From: Deferribacteraceae bacterium UBA6793 | GTDB lineage: Bacteria > Chrysiogenota > Deferribacteres > Deferribacterales > Geovibrionaceae | Direction of reading: 5' to 3' | Length of the DNA stretch: 64,000 nt | Assembly: GCA_002452405.1 (NCBI GenBank) | Contig: DKFP01000004.1 | Span: 339,649-403,648 of the forward strand | Part shown: positions 33,973 to 43,229 of the stretch, in pieces | Layout of the letters: each line of letters opens with the position of its first letter | Position numbering within the stretch: position 1 is the first letter of the stretch | Program-made: the position numbers and the translations under genes | The notes under the pieces: model-generated | What the model saw: the letters and a program-made list of their open reading frames with translations, nothing else | Database searches by the model: none | What the model was told of the DNA's origin: nothing

Positions 33973-35042
33973 AATTGACTGAGATAATTGCGGGAATTGA
34001 ACAGACTGACAGAGAGATATTCAGACAGGCACAGGACAGAACAGCCAACCTTATCATGCCGCCAAGAGCACTTGGAAGGCTCAACGACATAGGCGAAAAG
34101 ATATGCGCAATACAGCGTACCATGAAGCCGAAAGTTGACAGACGGATGGTGTTCGTTATGGCTGGCGACCACGGAATCGTGGAGGAGCGCGTCGCCGCAT
34201 TTCCGCAGGAGGTCACAGGTCAGATGATGGGTGCTTTCGTCGCCGGACTCGCATCTATAAATATCCTTTCAAAACAGGCAAAATCAAAGGTTCTGGTGGC
34301 TGATATCGGCGCCGTATGCGATGTGAACGCCGTTCCAGCTGATCCTGACAACGCATTCATTATAAAAAAAGTACGCAGAGGCACAGCAAACTTCACCAAA
34401 GGTGCGGCAATGACCCGCGAAGAGGCGGAAGCCTCCGTCATGGCGGGGTTTGAGATTGCCGACGAAATGATAAAAAAACACGGACTGAACCTCGTAGCCA
34501 CAGGCGACATGGGCATAGGCAACACAACGCCCTCAAGCGCCATCGGTGCGGTTTTCACAGGTGAAAGCGCAGAGATTATGACGGGATTCGGTTCCGGCAT
34601 AGACAACGAAGCGCTGAAACGCAAGATAGACGTTATTAAACGCGGCATAGAGCTGAACAAACCGGATAAAACCGACGCTCTGGACGTGCTTTCAAAGGTC
34701 GGCGGGCTTGAAATAGGCGCTATTGCAGGTGTTATCCTTGCGGGTGCGTATCACAAAATACCCGTACTGATTGACGGCATCATCTCAGCGGCGGGTGCGC
34801 TTATAGCTTTCGGTCTTTCCCCCGTATCGGTTGAATATATGATAAGCGGGCATAAGTCCGTTGAACCGGGGCAGATAAAAATGCTTCAGTATATGGGACT
34901 TGAGCCGCTGGTCGATCTCGGACTCAGGCTTGGCGAGGGAACGGGCGCGGTTATGGCTATGCACTCCGTTGAAGCGGGCGTAAGGGTCATAACCGAGATA
35001 GCCACCTTTGCTGAAGCGGGCGTTTCCGGCAAGGAGATGTGA
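33969..35042 (+). CDS. cobT: Nicotinate-nucleotide:dimethylbenzimidazole phosphoribosyltransferase
   Basis: 357 residues; activates the lower ligand as its alpha-ribotide. Characteristic blocks are RALGRLNDIGEKI, VMAGDHGIVEE and the catalytic glutamate in KVGGLEIGAIAG. The GTG at 33969 overlaps the cobU stop (GTGA) and has GGGAGG upstream; an open frame extends farther 5' but lies inside cobU. No bluB or bza lower-ligand genes are in the window. Confidence 0.96.
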   Translation: MKLTEIIAGIEQTDREIFRQAQDRTANLIMPPRALGRLNDIGEKICAIQRTMKPKVDRRMVFVMAGDHGIVEERVAAFPQEVTGQMMGAFVAGLASINILSKQAKSKVLVADIGAVCDVNAVPADPDNAFIIKKVRRGTANFTKGAAMTREEAEASVMAGFEIADEMIKKHGLNLVATGDMGIGNTTPSSAIGAVFTGESAEIMTGFGSGIDNEALKRKIDVIKRGIELNKPDKTDALDVLSKVGGLEIGAIAGVILAGAYHKIPVLIDGIISAAGALIAFGLSPVSVEYMISGHKSVEPGQIKMLQYMGLEPLVDLGLRLGEGTGAVMAMHSVEAGVRVITEIATFAEAGVSGKEM

Positions 35043-35043
35043 C

Positions 35044-35757
35044 ATTTTTAAAAGCTATCTCGACGCACTCAGCTTTCTGACCGTTCTAAGGTTCAACACC
35101 AAAGATTTTGACGGTCGTAAAGCGGTCTACAGCTTCGTAATCGTTGGATTCACAGTGGGGCTGCCCCTCTGGGCATTCTACACCTTTGCGCAGGCTTATC
35201 TGCCGCAGACGGCGATGGCTGTTATAACAGTGCTGTACCTCGTGCTGATAACGGGTGCTCTGCACCTTGACGGGCTGGCGGACACGGCGGACGGTCTGTT
35301 TTCGTTCCGCGACCGCGAAAAGATGCTTGAGATAATGAAGGACAGCCGCATCGGCACAATGGGGGCTGTCGCTATAGTTATGACGCTTATGATAAAGGCT
35401 TTCTCAGCCTATTCCATATCTAACCCGCTCTATCTGCTGGCAATCCCCGCCTATTCGCGGTTCAGCATGGTCTTCGGGTTCTATATGTTTAAATATGCAC
35501 GGGAAACCGGCACTGCGGCGGCATTTTTCGGTAATTTTCCGCCCGCCGTATTCGCTCAGGGTATCCTGCTGCTGGGCATTTCCTATTTTTTCGGTGCTTA
35601 TCAGTTCGTTATTTTCAATACCGCTTTTCTGATTTTTATCTATCTTATTACAAGACTGTATAAAAACAAGATTGGCGGCATCACGGGTGATATGCTGGGC
35701 GCTATGTGTGAATCGTCCGAAGCGCTTCTGTTCCTTATTGCGGGGTGTTTATGGTAA
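35044..35757 (+). CDS. cobS: Cobalamin synthase CobS (possible AUU start)
   Basis: 237 residues; joins GDP-cobinamide to the alpha-ribotide, in the inner membrane. LDALSFLTVLRF, DGLADTADGLFSFRDREKMLEIMKD (catalytic Asp-rich loop, in two parts) and GGITGDMLGA are diagnostic. There is no ATG, GTG or TTG at the expected N-terminus. AAGGAG (35031-35036) is ideally placed 7 bases before an in-frame ATT at 35044, giving the normal CobS N-terminus. The only standard alternative is a TTG at 35008 inside cobT, which adds 12 residues and has no ribosome site. Confidence 0.92.
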   Translation: MFKSYLDALSFLTVLRFNTKDFDGRKAVYSFVIVGFTVGLPLWAFYTFAQAYLPQTAMAVITVLYLVLITGALHLDGLADTADGLFSFRDREKMLEIMKDSRIGTMGAVAIVMTLMIKAFSAYSISNPLYLLAIPAYSRFSMVFGFYMFKYARETGTAAAFFGNFPPAVFAQGILLLGISYFFGAYQFVIFNTAFLIFIYLITRLYKNKIGGITGDMLGAMCESSEALLFLIAGCLW

Positions 35758-36812
35758 TGTTTCAGCACGGAGGCAACGTATATTCTGCGGCGGAGGCTGC
35801 GGGCTGTCATGTGGACGAGATAATCGATCTCAGCAGTAACGTTTCCCCTTTCACACCGGATGCGCTCCTTAAAGGGCTGAACATCAGAAGTATAATATCG
35901 CGTCTGCCGGAACCATACAGCAGAACGCTGACGAACGCAGTCGCTCAGTTTCACGACCTGCCCGCCGAAAACTTTCTCTCCGGCAGCGGCACAACGGAAT
36001 TTATCCACAGAATATGTGAAATATACGCGGGAAAGCGCGCCGTTATAGTACAGCCGACCTACGTTGACTACATGAAGCACGCACAGCTCGCGGGAATGAC
36101 CGTCACCGACTGCATCATGAGCGAAAAGAAAAAATTTGCATTCGACGACAACGAGCTTATCCAATGTCTGCCGGATGCGGACGTATGCTTCATCTGCAAC
36201 CCGAACAACCCCACGGGGGTGCTTGTGGGCAAAGACGAACTGCGGTTCATCGCCGATATGTTCAAAAAAACGATGTTCGTTGTAGACGAATCATATATAG
36301 ATTTCTGCGTGGACAGAAACCCTACGCTCATAGGATGCACACTTTCAAACATAATAGTCCTGCGCTCCTTTTCAAAGGCATACGGAATACCGGGGCTTCG
36401 GGCGGGCTACGCATTTTCACAGAATAAACATCTGCTGGGCGAGCTTAAAAGCTCCATGTCACCGTGGAATATCAACACACTGGCACAGGAGGTCTGCCTC
36501 AAAGCCGTTAAGCTGGATATCTCCGCATACATGCGCCAGCTCCTCCAGATAAAAGCAAACACGCTGGGCAGACTGACGCAGAACGAAAACCTCCGCGTTA
36601 TTCCCGGAGAAACGAACTATATTCTCATAAAACTAAAGAAATCGGACGCTTCATCATTCAGCGAATATATGCTGAATCACAGGATACTTGTGCGCAACTG
36701 CTCAAATTTTGTCGGACTTTCGGACAAATATATCCGGATCGCCGTAAAAGAACAGGTGCATATGGACACCTTCTGCCGTCTTGCGGAAGTATATTTCAGG
36801 ATATTTTCATGA
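35751..36812 (+). CDS. cobD: L-threonine-O-3-phosphate decarboxylase-like aminotransferase fold enzyme
   Basis: 353 residues of the HisC/CobD PLP family; CobD makes (R)-1-amino-2-propanol phosphate for the nucleotide loop. It begins with the CobD-typical FQHGGNVYSAA; the PLP lysine is in RSFSKAYGIPGLRAGYAF, and CNPNNPTGV is present. The position between cobS and cbiP supports CobD over histidinol-phosphate aminotransferase. Start choice among GTG 35745, ATG 35751 and ATG 35757 is uncertain; all overlap or touch the cobS end. Confidence 0.9.
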   Translation: MVMFQHGGNVYSAAEAAGCHVDEIIDLSSNVSPFTPDALLKGLNIRSIISRLPEPYSRTLTNAVAQFHDLPAENFLSGSGTTEFIHRICEIYAGKRAVIVQPTYVDYMKHAQLAGMTVTDCIMSEKKKFAFDDNELIQCLPDADVCFICNPNNPTGVLVGKDELRFIADMFKKTMFVVDESYIDFCVDRNPTLIGCTLSNIIVLRSFSKAYGIPGLRAGYAFSQNKHLLGELKSSMSPWNINTLAQEVCLKAVKLDISAYMRQLLQIKANTLGRLTQNENLRVIPGETNYILIKLKKSDASSFSEYMLNHRILVRNCSNFVGLSDKYIRIAVKEQVHMDTFCRLAEVYFRIFS

Positions 36813-38248
36813 AAGCCAGACCGATTATGTTTCAGGGCACCGGAAGCGGTGTGGGCAAATCCGTCATATGCGCGGGTTTCTGTCGTCTACTGGCGCGCAA
36901 AGGTATCAGGGTGGCGCCCTTCAAATCGCAGAATATGGCGCTCAACAGCGGCGTTGCACAGGGCGGCGAGATGGGCAGAGCACAGATTTTACAGGCGCAG
37001 GCGGCAGGCATAGAGCCTGACGTGCGGATGAACCCCGTCCTTTTGAAACCCATCGGCAACTCCACAAGTCAGGTGATACGCATGGGCAAACCGGTGGGCA
37101 ACTTCACCGCCAGACAGTATTATGAAATGTCTCAGGATAACCTTAAAACCGCCATGGAAGCCTACGCAAGCCTTGCGGCAGAATATGACTGTATCATAAT
37201 TGAGGGCGCTGGCAGTCCGGCTGAGATAAATCTGCACAGGACTGACATAGTGAACATGAGAACGGCGGAATTTGCCGACGCTCCCGTGTACATTATCGGC
37301 GATATAGACCGCGGCGGTGTTTTCGCATGGATGAAAGGCACATACGACCTTCTGCCTGACTACGGCAAACCCCGTGTAAAAGGATTCATAATAAACCGTT
37401 TCAGAGGCGATATTTCCCTTTTACAGCCCGGCATAGAAATGTTCCGTGAGCTTGTCCCCGTGCCTGTTGTGGGCACCGTACCCATGCTGAACCTCACACT
37501 TGAAGAGGAGGACAGCCAGAGCATAAACGACAACACAAAGGGCGGCTTCGTTACGGTTGCCGTGGTGCGCCTCGCCCGTATGTCGAACTTTACGGACTTT
37601 GCGCCGCTCGCCACCTGTCCGGACATCAACCTTATCTATGCAAAATCGCCCAACGAACTGACAGGCGCTGACATAATCATCATCCCCGGCAGTAAAAGCA
37701 CCATCGCCGACATGAAAGACATGCGGATGCGCGGTTTTGACAAAAAGATACTGTCAATGGCTGGCAAAACCGCTGTTGTGGGCATATGCGGCGGGTTCCA
37801 GATGCTTGGAAGGATAATAAAAGATCCTCACTGCATAGAAGGCAGTGACGCGGAGTGTGCAGGGCTTGGGCTTCTGAACATGGAAACTGTCATTACCCCC
37901 GAAAAGACACTGCTGAATAAGACCTATCACGGTCTGGCGCAGTTCGACGGCATAGATTTCACCGGATACGAAATACACATGGGCGAATCGACAACAGCGC
38001 GCGAATATACACAGCTCTGCTCTGAAAAAGATATCTGCATCGCCGACACTGAAAATAAGGTATTGGGCACTTACATCCACGGGCTTTTCGACAGCGCGGA
38101 CATCGCTTCCCGTGTTATCGCCATGTGCGGCAAAGCGATCAACCCGGACTATTCTTACCATAAAAATAAACAGGCGCAGCTTGACCTGCTCGCCGATACA
38201 TTGGAACAGCACCTTGACACCGACACTATCCTCTCTACTTTACATTGA
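36809..38248 (+). CDS. cbiP: Cobyric acid synthase
   Basis: 479 residues; amidates side chains b, d, e and g of adenosylcobyrinate diamide. P-loop-like GTGSGVGKSVI, the FKSQNMALNS block and the C-terminal glutamine amidotransferase nucleophile in GICGGFQMLG are all present. It overlaps cobD by 4 bases. Confidence 0.96.
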   Translation: MKARPIMFQGTGSGVGKSVICAGFCRLLARKGIRVAPFKSQNMALNSGVAQGGEMGRAQILQAQAAGIEPDVRMNPVLLKPIGNSTSQVIRMGKPVGNFTARQYYEMSQDNLKTAMEAYASLAAEYDCIIIEGAGSPAEINLHRTDIVNMRTAEFADAPVYIIGDIDRGGVFAWMKGTYDLLPDYGKPRVKGFIINRFRGDISLLQPGIEMFRELVPVPVVGTVPMLNLTLEEEDSQSINDNTKGGFVTVAVVRLARMSNFTDFAPLATCPDINLIYAKSPNELTGADIIIIPGSKSTIADMKDMRMRGFDKKILSMAGKTAVVGICGGFQMLGRIIKDPHCIEGSDAECAGLGLLNMETVITPEKTLLNKTYHGLAQFDGIDFTGYEIHMGESTTAREYTQLCSEKDICIADTENKVLGTYIHGLFDSADIASRVIAMCGKAINPDYSYHKNKQAQLDLLADTLEQHLDTDTILSTLH

Positions 38249-38252
38249 TTTT

Positions 38253-39179
38253 ATGGCTCTGATAGCCGCTTTCTGGCTGGACTGGTTTCTGGGTGAGCCG
38301 GATATCCCGTTCCATCCTGTGCGCATAGCGGGCAGCGCAGTGAGCTACTGCGAAAAGTCTCTGCGGCGCAAGGGCACCATATTCGAAGGCGTGCTTTCAG
38401 CCGTGATAACACTGGCTTTCACTCTGTCCGCGGCGGGCGTTTCGCTTTACTATGCGGCAAAAGCCGGCAGCTTCTGGTATTTTGTAGTAAGCACCCTTAT
38501 CATATATTTTTCGATCAGTGTCCGTTCACTGGCTGAACATGCGGACAACGTGCGCAAAGGACTTGAAAAATCTGAGGACGAAGGCAGAAAAGAACTTTCA
38601 AAAATAGTGTCCCGCGACACGGAAAACATGCCCAAAGAAAAAATCGTCACATCAGCCGTGGAGTCGGTCTCTGAAAATTATGTTGACGCAGTGGTTTCAC
38701 CCATGCTGTTTGCGGCGCTTTTCGGTCCCATGGGCGCGGTGCTCTTCAAAACAGTTTCCACAATGGATTCAATGATAGGGTATAAAAACGAAAAATTCCT
38801 CTACTACGGCAGGTTTGCCGCGCGTTTCGACGACGTGCTGAATTTCCTGCCCGCAAGACTTTCCATAATTCCAATCACCATTGCCTCGTTCATCCTGCGG
38901 CTTAACACGAAAAACGCCATAAGATGTTTCGGAAAATTCAGACTTTTCCACGCAAGCCCGAACTCCGCCCACCCCATGAGCGCCTTTGCAGGAGCTTTGA
39001 ACCTGCGACTGGGAGGCGCTGTGAGCTATTTCGGTAAGATTACGGATAAACCATACATAGGCGACAGCGACAGGGCAGCGGAAACTGCGGACATAACAAA
39101 ATCCGTGCGGCTGATGGAGACCTCATCGGTGATATGGGCAGTGATTTGCTGCCTTATAACACTGTGGAAGGTGATATAG
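38253..39179 (+). CDS. cbiB: Adenosylcobinamide-phosphate synthase
   Basis: 308 residues; attaches aminopropanol (phosphate) to cobyric acid at the inner membrane. DWFLGEPDIPFHPVRIAG at the N-terminus, SVSENYVDAVVSPML and the HASPNSAHPMSAFAGAL block identify CbiB, with about four to five helices. The ATG at 38253 begins 4 bases after cbiP and matches the usual N-terminus; no clear ribosome site, so coupling to cbiP is likely. The open frame extends upstream inside cbiP and is not used. Confidence 0.94.
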   Translation: MALIAAFWLDWFLGEPDIPFHPVRIAGSAVSYCEKSLRRKGTIFEGVLSAVITLAFTLSAAGVSLYYAAKAGSFWYFVVSTLIIYFSISVRSLAEHADNVRKGLEKSEDEGRKELSKIVSRDTENMPKEKIVTSAVESVSENYVDAVVSPMLFAALFGPMGAVLFKTVSTMDSMIGYKNEKFLYYGRFAARFDDVLNFLPARLSIIPITIASFILRLNTKNAIRCFGKFRLFHASPNSAHPMSAFAGALNLRLGGAVSYFGKITDKPYIGDSDRAAETADITKSVRLMETSSVIWAVICCLITLWKVI

Positions 39180-39616
39180 TGCAACCGTTCAGTTTTAACC
39201 TTAAAAACAGACAGGTGCTTTTCGTAGGCGGCGGAAAGGTGGCTGAAAGGAAGCTGAAAGCCATTCTGAACGAAGGGTGCCACATAACCGTAATATCGCC
39301 GGAAGTCACACACGGGATAGCCGATTGCAGCGTAAATATTATTCTACGCGGGTTTGAAACAACGGACATAACCGAAAAATACTCTCTTGTTTTCTGCTGC
39401 ACAGACGACAGAGAGACAAACGGTAAGGCTGCTGACCTTTGCAAAAAACTGCGTATTCCAGTCAACATTGCCGACAATCCCGAAGGTTCAGATTTCCACA
39501 CAACATCAGTTATTCGCAGCAATGATTTCGTCATTTCCATATCAACCGAAGGAAAAGATCCGTCGAAATCCAAAAAATTGCGCGAAAAACTAGAAAATTT
39601 CATCAAAAATATATAA
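39179..39616 (+). CDS. Precorrin-2 dehydrogenase / sirohydrochlorin ferrochelatase-like (Met8/CysG N-domain)
   Basis: 145 residues; NAD-dependent oxidation of precorrin-2 to sirohydrochlorin for sirohaem or cobamide synthesis. NAD site VLFVGGGKVAERK, and the TTSVIRSNDFVISISTEGKDPSKSKKLRE tract in two parts contains the family's active region. The protein is shorter than yeast Met8 or CysG-N (about 200), lacking the C-terminal dimer domain. The GTG at 39179 overlaps the cbiB stop by one base with GGAAGG upstream. Last gene of the plus-strand cobamide group. Confidence 0.88.
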   Translation: MQPFSFNLKNRQVLFVGGGKVAERKLKAILNEGCHITVISPEVTHGIADCSVNIILRGFETTDITEKYSLVFCCTDDRETNGKAADLCKKLRIPVNIADNPEGSDFHTTSVIRSNDFVISISTEGKDPSKSKKLREKLENFIKNI

Positions 39617-39668
39617 TCATATTACAATATTATCTTTGAAATAACAGTTTTCAATGGTAATATGTTTC

Positions 39669-40208
39669 ATGAAACTGTTATATTTCCCCGGAGTACAATC
39701 TGTTCTCGCCGACGACTACGAATTTGCGCAGAGCTACAAACTTGTGCATCTGATGCAGATATGTGACTGCGAAGTCTTCGACTACCGCAATTTTGACGCA
39801 AAAAAAAGCATCAGACAGGTGGAGAAATACGACGTGCTGTTCGGTTCGTCATTCGGCGGATATTTCGCTTTTAACATGGCTGTCATCACAGGACAGAAAT
39901 GTATCAGCGTCAACCCGTCGCTCTATCTGGACAAGCGATTCTCAATGCTCATGGAAAAACATCCGAACAAACTCAGCTTCATAAAACCTGCGCAGCTCGA
40001 AGCCATAAAAGCCCAGCCTATGAAAAATAAGCATCCCTATATCCACATCCTTATGAACATGGACGACGAGGTGCTGGACGCTGTTAAAGTTATTGAAATA
40101 GCTGAAAAATTCGGATGCAATATCTACAGATATGAAAAAGGCGGACACGAAAGCAGCAACTTCATAGGGGAAATGCTGCCCACTATAAAGCAGATTCTTT
40201 CCGAATAA
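39669..40208 (+). CDS. YqiA/UPF0227-like alpha/beta-hydrolase
   Basis: 179 residues of the small esterase family related to E. coli YqiA. Nucleophile elbow GSSFGGYF (Ser near residue 62) and a C-terminal histidine in GGHESSNF; the acid is probably in NMDDEVLD. Substrate unknown. ATGs at 39654 and 39669 are both possible and neither has a good ribosome site; the second fits the family start MKLLYFPG. Its 3' end overlaps the convergent GT39 gene by 26 bases with no terminator between them. Confidence 0.75.
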   Translation: MKLLYFPGVQSVLADDYEFAQSYKLVHLMQICDCEVFDYRNFDAKKSIRQVEKYDVLFGSSFGGYFAFNMAVITGQKCISVNPSLYLDKRFSMLMEKHPNKLSFIKPAQLEAIKAQPMKNKHPYIHILMNMDDEVLDAVKVIEIAEKFGCNIYRYEKGGHESSNFIGEMLPTIKQILSE

Positions 40209-41535
40209 CCAGATAAACCGCTAAATTCCTGAATGCATACAGTCTTTCTGCGTCGAAAACTTTCGTGCTTTTCTTAACAATCTCGATATATTCCCCATTT
40301 CGGGGTCGCTCGCTGAGATAGCTGTCGAAATAAAAGTGCATCGCAGCCAGATCGTTAGGATCCGTAATTTCGCTCTTTTCCGCAACAACAGGCAGTCCGC
40401 GTTCTTTCGCCACTTTATCGGCAAACAACAGCGCATCATATGTTGTCGGTTTTGTCACCGGCGGCAGAAATGTATATAAAACAAGCACAAACACGGTTGC
40501 AGAACGCACCCAGCCGGAGAGACCGCGTCTCACCAATCCCATAAGACCGTATGCCGCAAACACGCTGGCAAAAAGGTAAAACTCATACAGATATCTGTGT
40601 TCCTTTGTTTTTGCAAAGTGTATCACAATAAAGAAAACACCCGTTGTAACAAGCATATACTTTATCTGTTCGGTCATCCGTCTGTTGCTGAACAGCTTAT
40701 AAAGACCGTAAAGCAAAAAAGGAGTGTAATATATACCATGCACAAACATATATTTAAGATATTGCCAGAAAGGACGGATTGCGTAATCCGCGATCTCCGA
40801 CTGCTCGGTTCCAAACCGTGCGAGGTTTTGCTTCAGGAAATAATGCTCGTAGAAATACGGGTTCTTCACAAGAACGTAGGCATACCACCACGCATAGATC
40901 GGGATTGAAACCAGCAGCATCAGAAACAGGTCAAACAGATATCTTTTCCTGTTGATGTTTCTGCCGAAAAATACGAATGCAAATGCGGTCATTAAAGGGG
41001 TATAACCGATAGGTCCCTTGGTAAAAACAGCAAGCCCCATAAAAAGCCCCGCAGCAAGAGCGTAAAGCCTGTTCTGGTGCTGGATGTAAAGCACCATCAG
41101 AAAAACGGAAGCTATCAAAAAGAACGAGAGCAGCGCCTCCATCTTGAGCATCTGAGTATTCTTATAAACCACATATGAAAAAAAGAACATCATTGGGGTT
41201 GCGACTGCTATATCCTCGTCGTCGAAGAGTTTTTTTGCAAGCGAGTAAAGCACCCACGCTATTCCTGCTACGGCAATAATAACCGCAATCTTAGCACCGA
41301 ACACCGTTACACCGAAAATTTTCATGAAAAGTGCGTTCAGCCAGAAAAAAAGCGGCGGCTTGTTCATGTAGAGGTCGCCGTTAAGAGTGAGAATAAGCTG
41401 GTTATCGCCGGTCAGAACGTTTTTCGATATGGAGGCATAGTTGATGCTGTCGCCTCTCAGGTCGCCGTCTCCTATTCTGCCCGCAAAAAGAGCCACAAAG
41501 AAAAAAACCGTCCAGTTTCTTACGCTGTTAAACAT
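40183..41535 (-). CDS. GT39-family membrane glycosyltransferase (ArnT/PMT-like)
   Basis: 450 residues with about eleven membrane helices. The first periplasmic loop has GDLRGDSINYASISKN, containing the acidic residues of the PMT/ArnT active site, followed by NKPPLFFWLNAL, the usual family block. Such enzymes transfer sugars from a polyprenyl phosphate donor to lipid A or proteins. No arn genes are present, so the substrate is unknown. It stands alone on the minus strand. Confidence 0.87.
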   Translation of the reverse strand: MFNSVRNWTVFFFVALFAGRIGDGDLRGDSINYASISKNVLTGDNQLILTLNGDLYMNKPPLFFWLNALFMKIFGVTVFGAKIAVIIAVAGIAWVLYSLAKKLFDDEDIAVATPMMFFFSYVVYKNTQMLKMEALLSFFLIASVFLMVLYIQHQNRLYALAAGLFMGLAVFTKGPIGYTPLMTAFAFVFFGRNINRKRYLFDLFLMLLVSIPIYAWWYAYVLVKNPYFYEHYFLKQNLARFGTEQSEIADYAIRPFWQYLKYMFVHGIYYTPFLLYGLYKLFSNRRMTEQIKYMLVTTGVFFIVIHFAKTKEHRYLYEFYLFASVFAAYGLMGLVRRGLSGWVRSATVFVLVLYTFLPPVTKPTTYDALLFADKVAKERGLPVVAEKSEITDPNDLAAMHFYFDSYLSERPRNGEYIEIVKKSTKVFDAERLYAFRNLAVYLVIRKESAL

Positions 41536-41632
41536 TTGCCTCTCCGCATCGACTATAAATGTATAAATGGAGAAAACGCAATTTACAAGTCAATTTATTA
41601 TTTTGCTTCCGCAAGGAAATCTGCTATTCTTG

Positions 41633-42544
41633 ATGCCTATGGATTCATTAGTACTACTTATATTCTGCTTTATGTTCGGGATGCTGGCAAGGAAGCTGGA
41701 ACTTCTGCCCTCTTCCACGCCCATAGTGCTGAACAATTTTATTATCAACCTGTCAATGCCCGCAATAACGTTTCTTTTCATCCACCGGATGAAGTTCGAT
41801 CCGTCGTTGCTGTTTCCTGTGTTTATGCCATGGATACACTTTGCGCTGGCGTTCGGGCTGTTCTTTCTCATTGCGAAATGGAAAAAATACGACCGCAAAA
41901 CCACAGGAACAATAATACTTACCGCTGGTCTGGGAAATACTTCGTTTGTGGGTTTCCCTCTGATAACCGCTTATTACGGCGCAGAATATCTCGGTGTGGG
42001 GGTTCTTTGCGACCAGCCCGGCAGCTTTCTTGTGCTTTCGACATGCGGAATAGCAACGGCAGCGTATTATTCATCCGGCTCAATCAGCCCTTTCGGACTG
42101 ATTAAAAAAGTATTCACCTTTCCACCGTTTCAGGCAATGCTGCTGGCAGTTCTTCTGCGTTCGTTTGAAATTCCGTGGTGGGCTGAGTCATCTATGAAAA
42201 CTCTGGGGCTTACCATAACTCCCCTTGCGATGGTATCCGTCGGCTATCAGCTGAAACTGATAAAATCCGGCGGCATAATAAATAAATTATTTTTCGGTCT
42301 CGGCTATAAACTTTTTCTCGCGCCGGCGTTCTTCTATTTGCTGTATGTTCTCATACTGGGCGGTGCGGGTAAAAACATGCAGGTGACATTGTTCGAATCG
42401 GCAATGGCACCAATGATAACAGCCGGAATAGTCTCTATCCAATACGGACTTGACGAAGAACTGGCTGTCATGATGCTGGGAGTCGGGATACCGCTTTCGC
42501 TTCTGACCACGCCGATATGGTATTATTTGTTTTCAGGGGTATAA
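41633..42544 (+). CDS. AEC-family transporter
   Basis: About 303 residues with ten helices in two halves: FCFMFGMLARKLELLP and NFIINLSMPAITFLF in the first, and SAMAPMITAGIVSIQYGLDEELAVMMLG in two parts in the last helices, typical of auxin-efflux-carrier/malonate transporters. Substrate unknown. ATG 41633 or 41639 are the likely starts; the frame is open farther upstream but not conserved. It ends one base before ftsE, so it may be cotranscribed with the division genes. Confidence 0.85.
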   Translation: MPMDSLVLLIFCFMFGMLARKLELLPSSTPIVLNNFIINLSMPAITFLFIHRMKFDPSLLFPVFMPWIHFALAFGLFFLIAKWKKYDRKTTGTIILTAGLGNTSFVGFPLITAYYGAEYLGVGVLCDQPGSFLVLSTCGIATAAYYSSGSISPFGLIKKVFTFPPFQAMLLAVLLRSFEIPWWAESSMKTLGLTITPLAMVSVGYQLKLIKSGGIINKLFFGLGYKLFLAPAFFYLLYVLILGGAGKNMQVTLFESAMAPMITAGIVSIQYGLDEELAVMMLGVGIPLSLLTTPIWYYLFSGV

Positions 42545-42545
42545 G

Positions 42546-43229
42546 ATGATTGACATCCGCAAGGTCGATGTGACCTATGAGGACGGAAACAAAGGACTTT
42601 CTAACATTGATCTTCAAATTGACAAGGGCGAGCTTGTTTATGTTACAGGCAGCAGCGGTGCCGGAAAATCCACACTGCTGAGGCTGATGTACGCAGATAT
42701 AATGCCATCCCGCGGGATAGTTAAGCTGGAAGGACAGGACATCGGCGGCATGAACCATAACAGCAGAGCTTTCCTGCGGCGCAATGTGGGCGTTATCTTT
42801 CAGGATTTCAAACTGCTGGAAGACGCCACTGTATACGAGAACCTCGTGCTGCCGCTGGAGATATTCTATCTGAGCAACTCTGTCATCGAGCCAAAGATAC
42901 ACCATATACTTAAAGCGCTGGATATTTTTCAGCACAGGAACTCTGACGTAAAAAAACTCTCAGGCGGAGAAAAGCAGCGCGTCGCTGTGGCGAGAGCACT
43001 TTTAAACGACCCGCTGATAGTGGTTGCAGATGAGCCCACAGGCAGTCTTGACCCGAAAAACGCCGACAAAATAATGGATATGCTGCTGCATAAGTCCGCA
43101 AAGGGAACAACAATTCTCATTGCAACCCACGACCAGCGCATAATAAAAGAGTATCCCGGACGGGTTATATATCTGGATCGTGGAAAACTCACATTTGACA
43201 GTAAAAATCAAGGAACGGCAGATGTTTGA
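42546..43229 (+). CDS. ftsE: Cell-division ABC ATPase FtsE
   Basis: 227 residues with Walker A GSSGAGKST, signature LSGGEKQRVAVARAL and Walker B VVADEPTGSLDP. With FtsX it transmits ATP hydrolysis across the inner membrane to activate cell-wall hydrolysis at the septum. The following FtsX and EnvC-like genes overlap in order, confirming the assignment over a general LolD-type ATPase. Confidence 0.95.
   Translation: MIDIRKVDVTYEDGNKGLSNIDLQIDKGELVYVTGSSGAGKSTLLRLMYADIMPSRGIVKLEGQDIGGMNHNSRAFLRRNVGVIFQDFKLLEDATVYENLVLPLEIFYLSNSVIEPKIHHILKALDIFQHRNSDVKKLSGGEKQRVAVARALLNDPLIVVADEPTGSLDPKNADKIMDMLLHKSAKGTTILIATHDQRIIKEYPGRVIYLDRGKLTFDSKNQGTADV

Noticed and set aside
41536..42105. 189-residue frame overlapping the AEC transporter in another frame
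   Set aside because: No coherent domain, while the transporter frame shows ten helices and family blocks.
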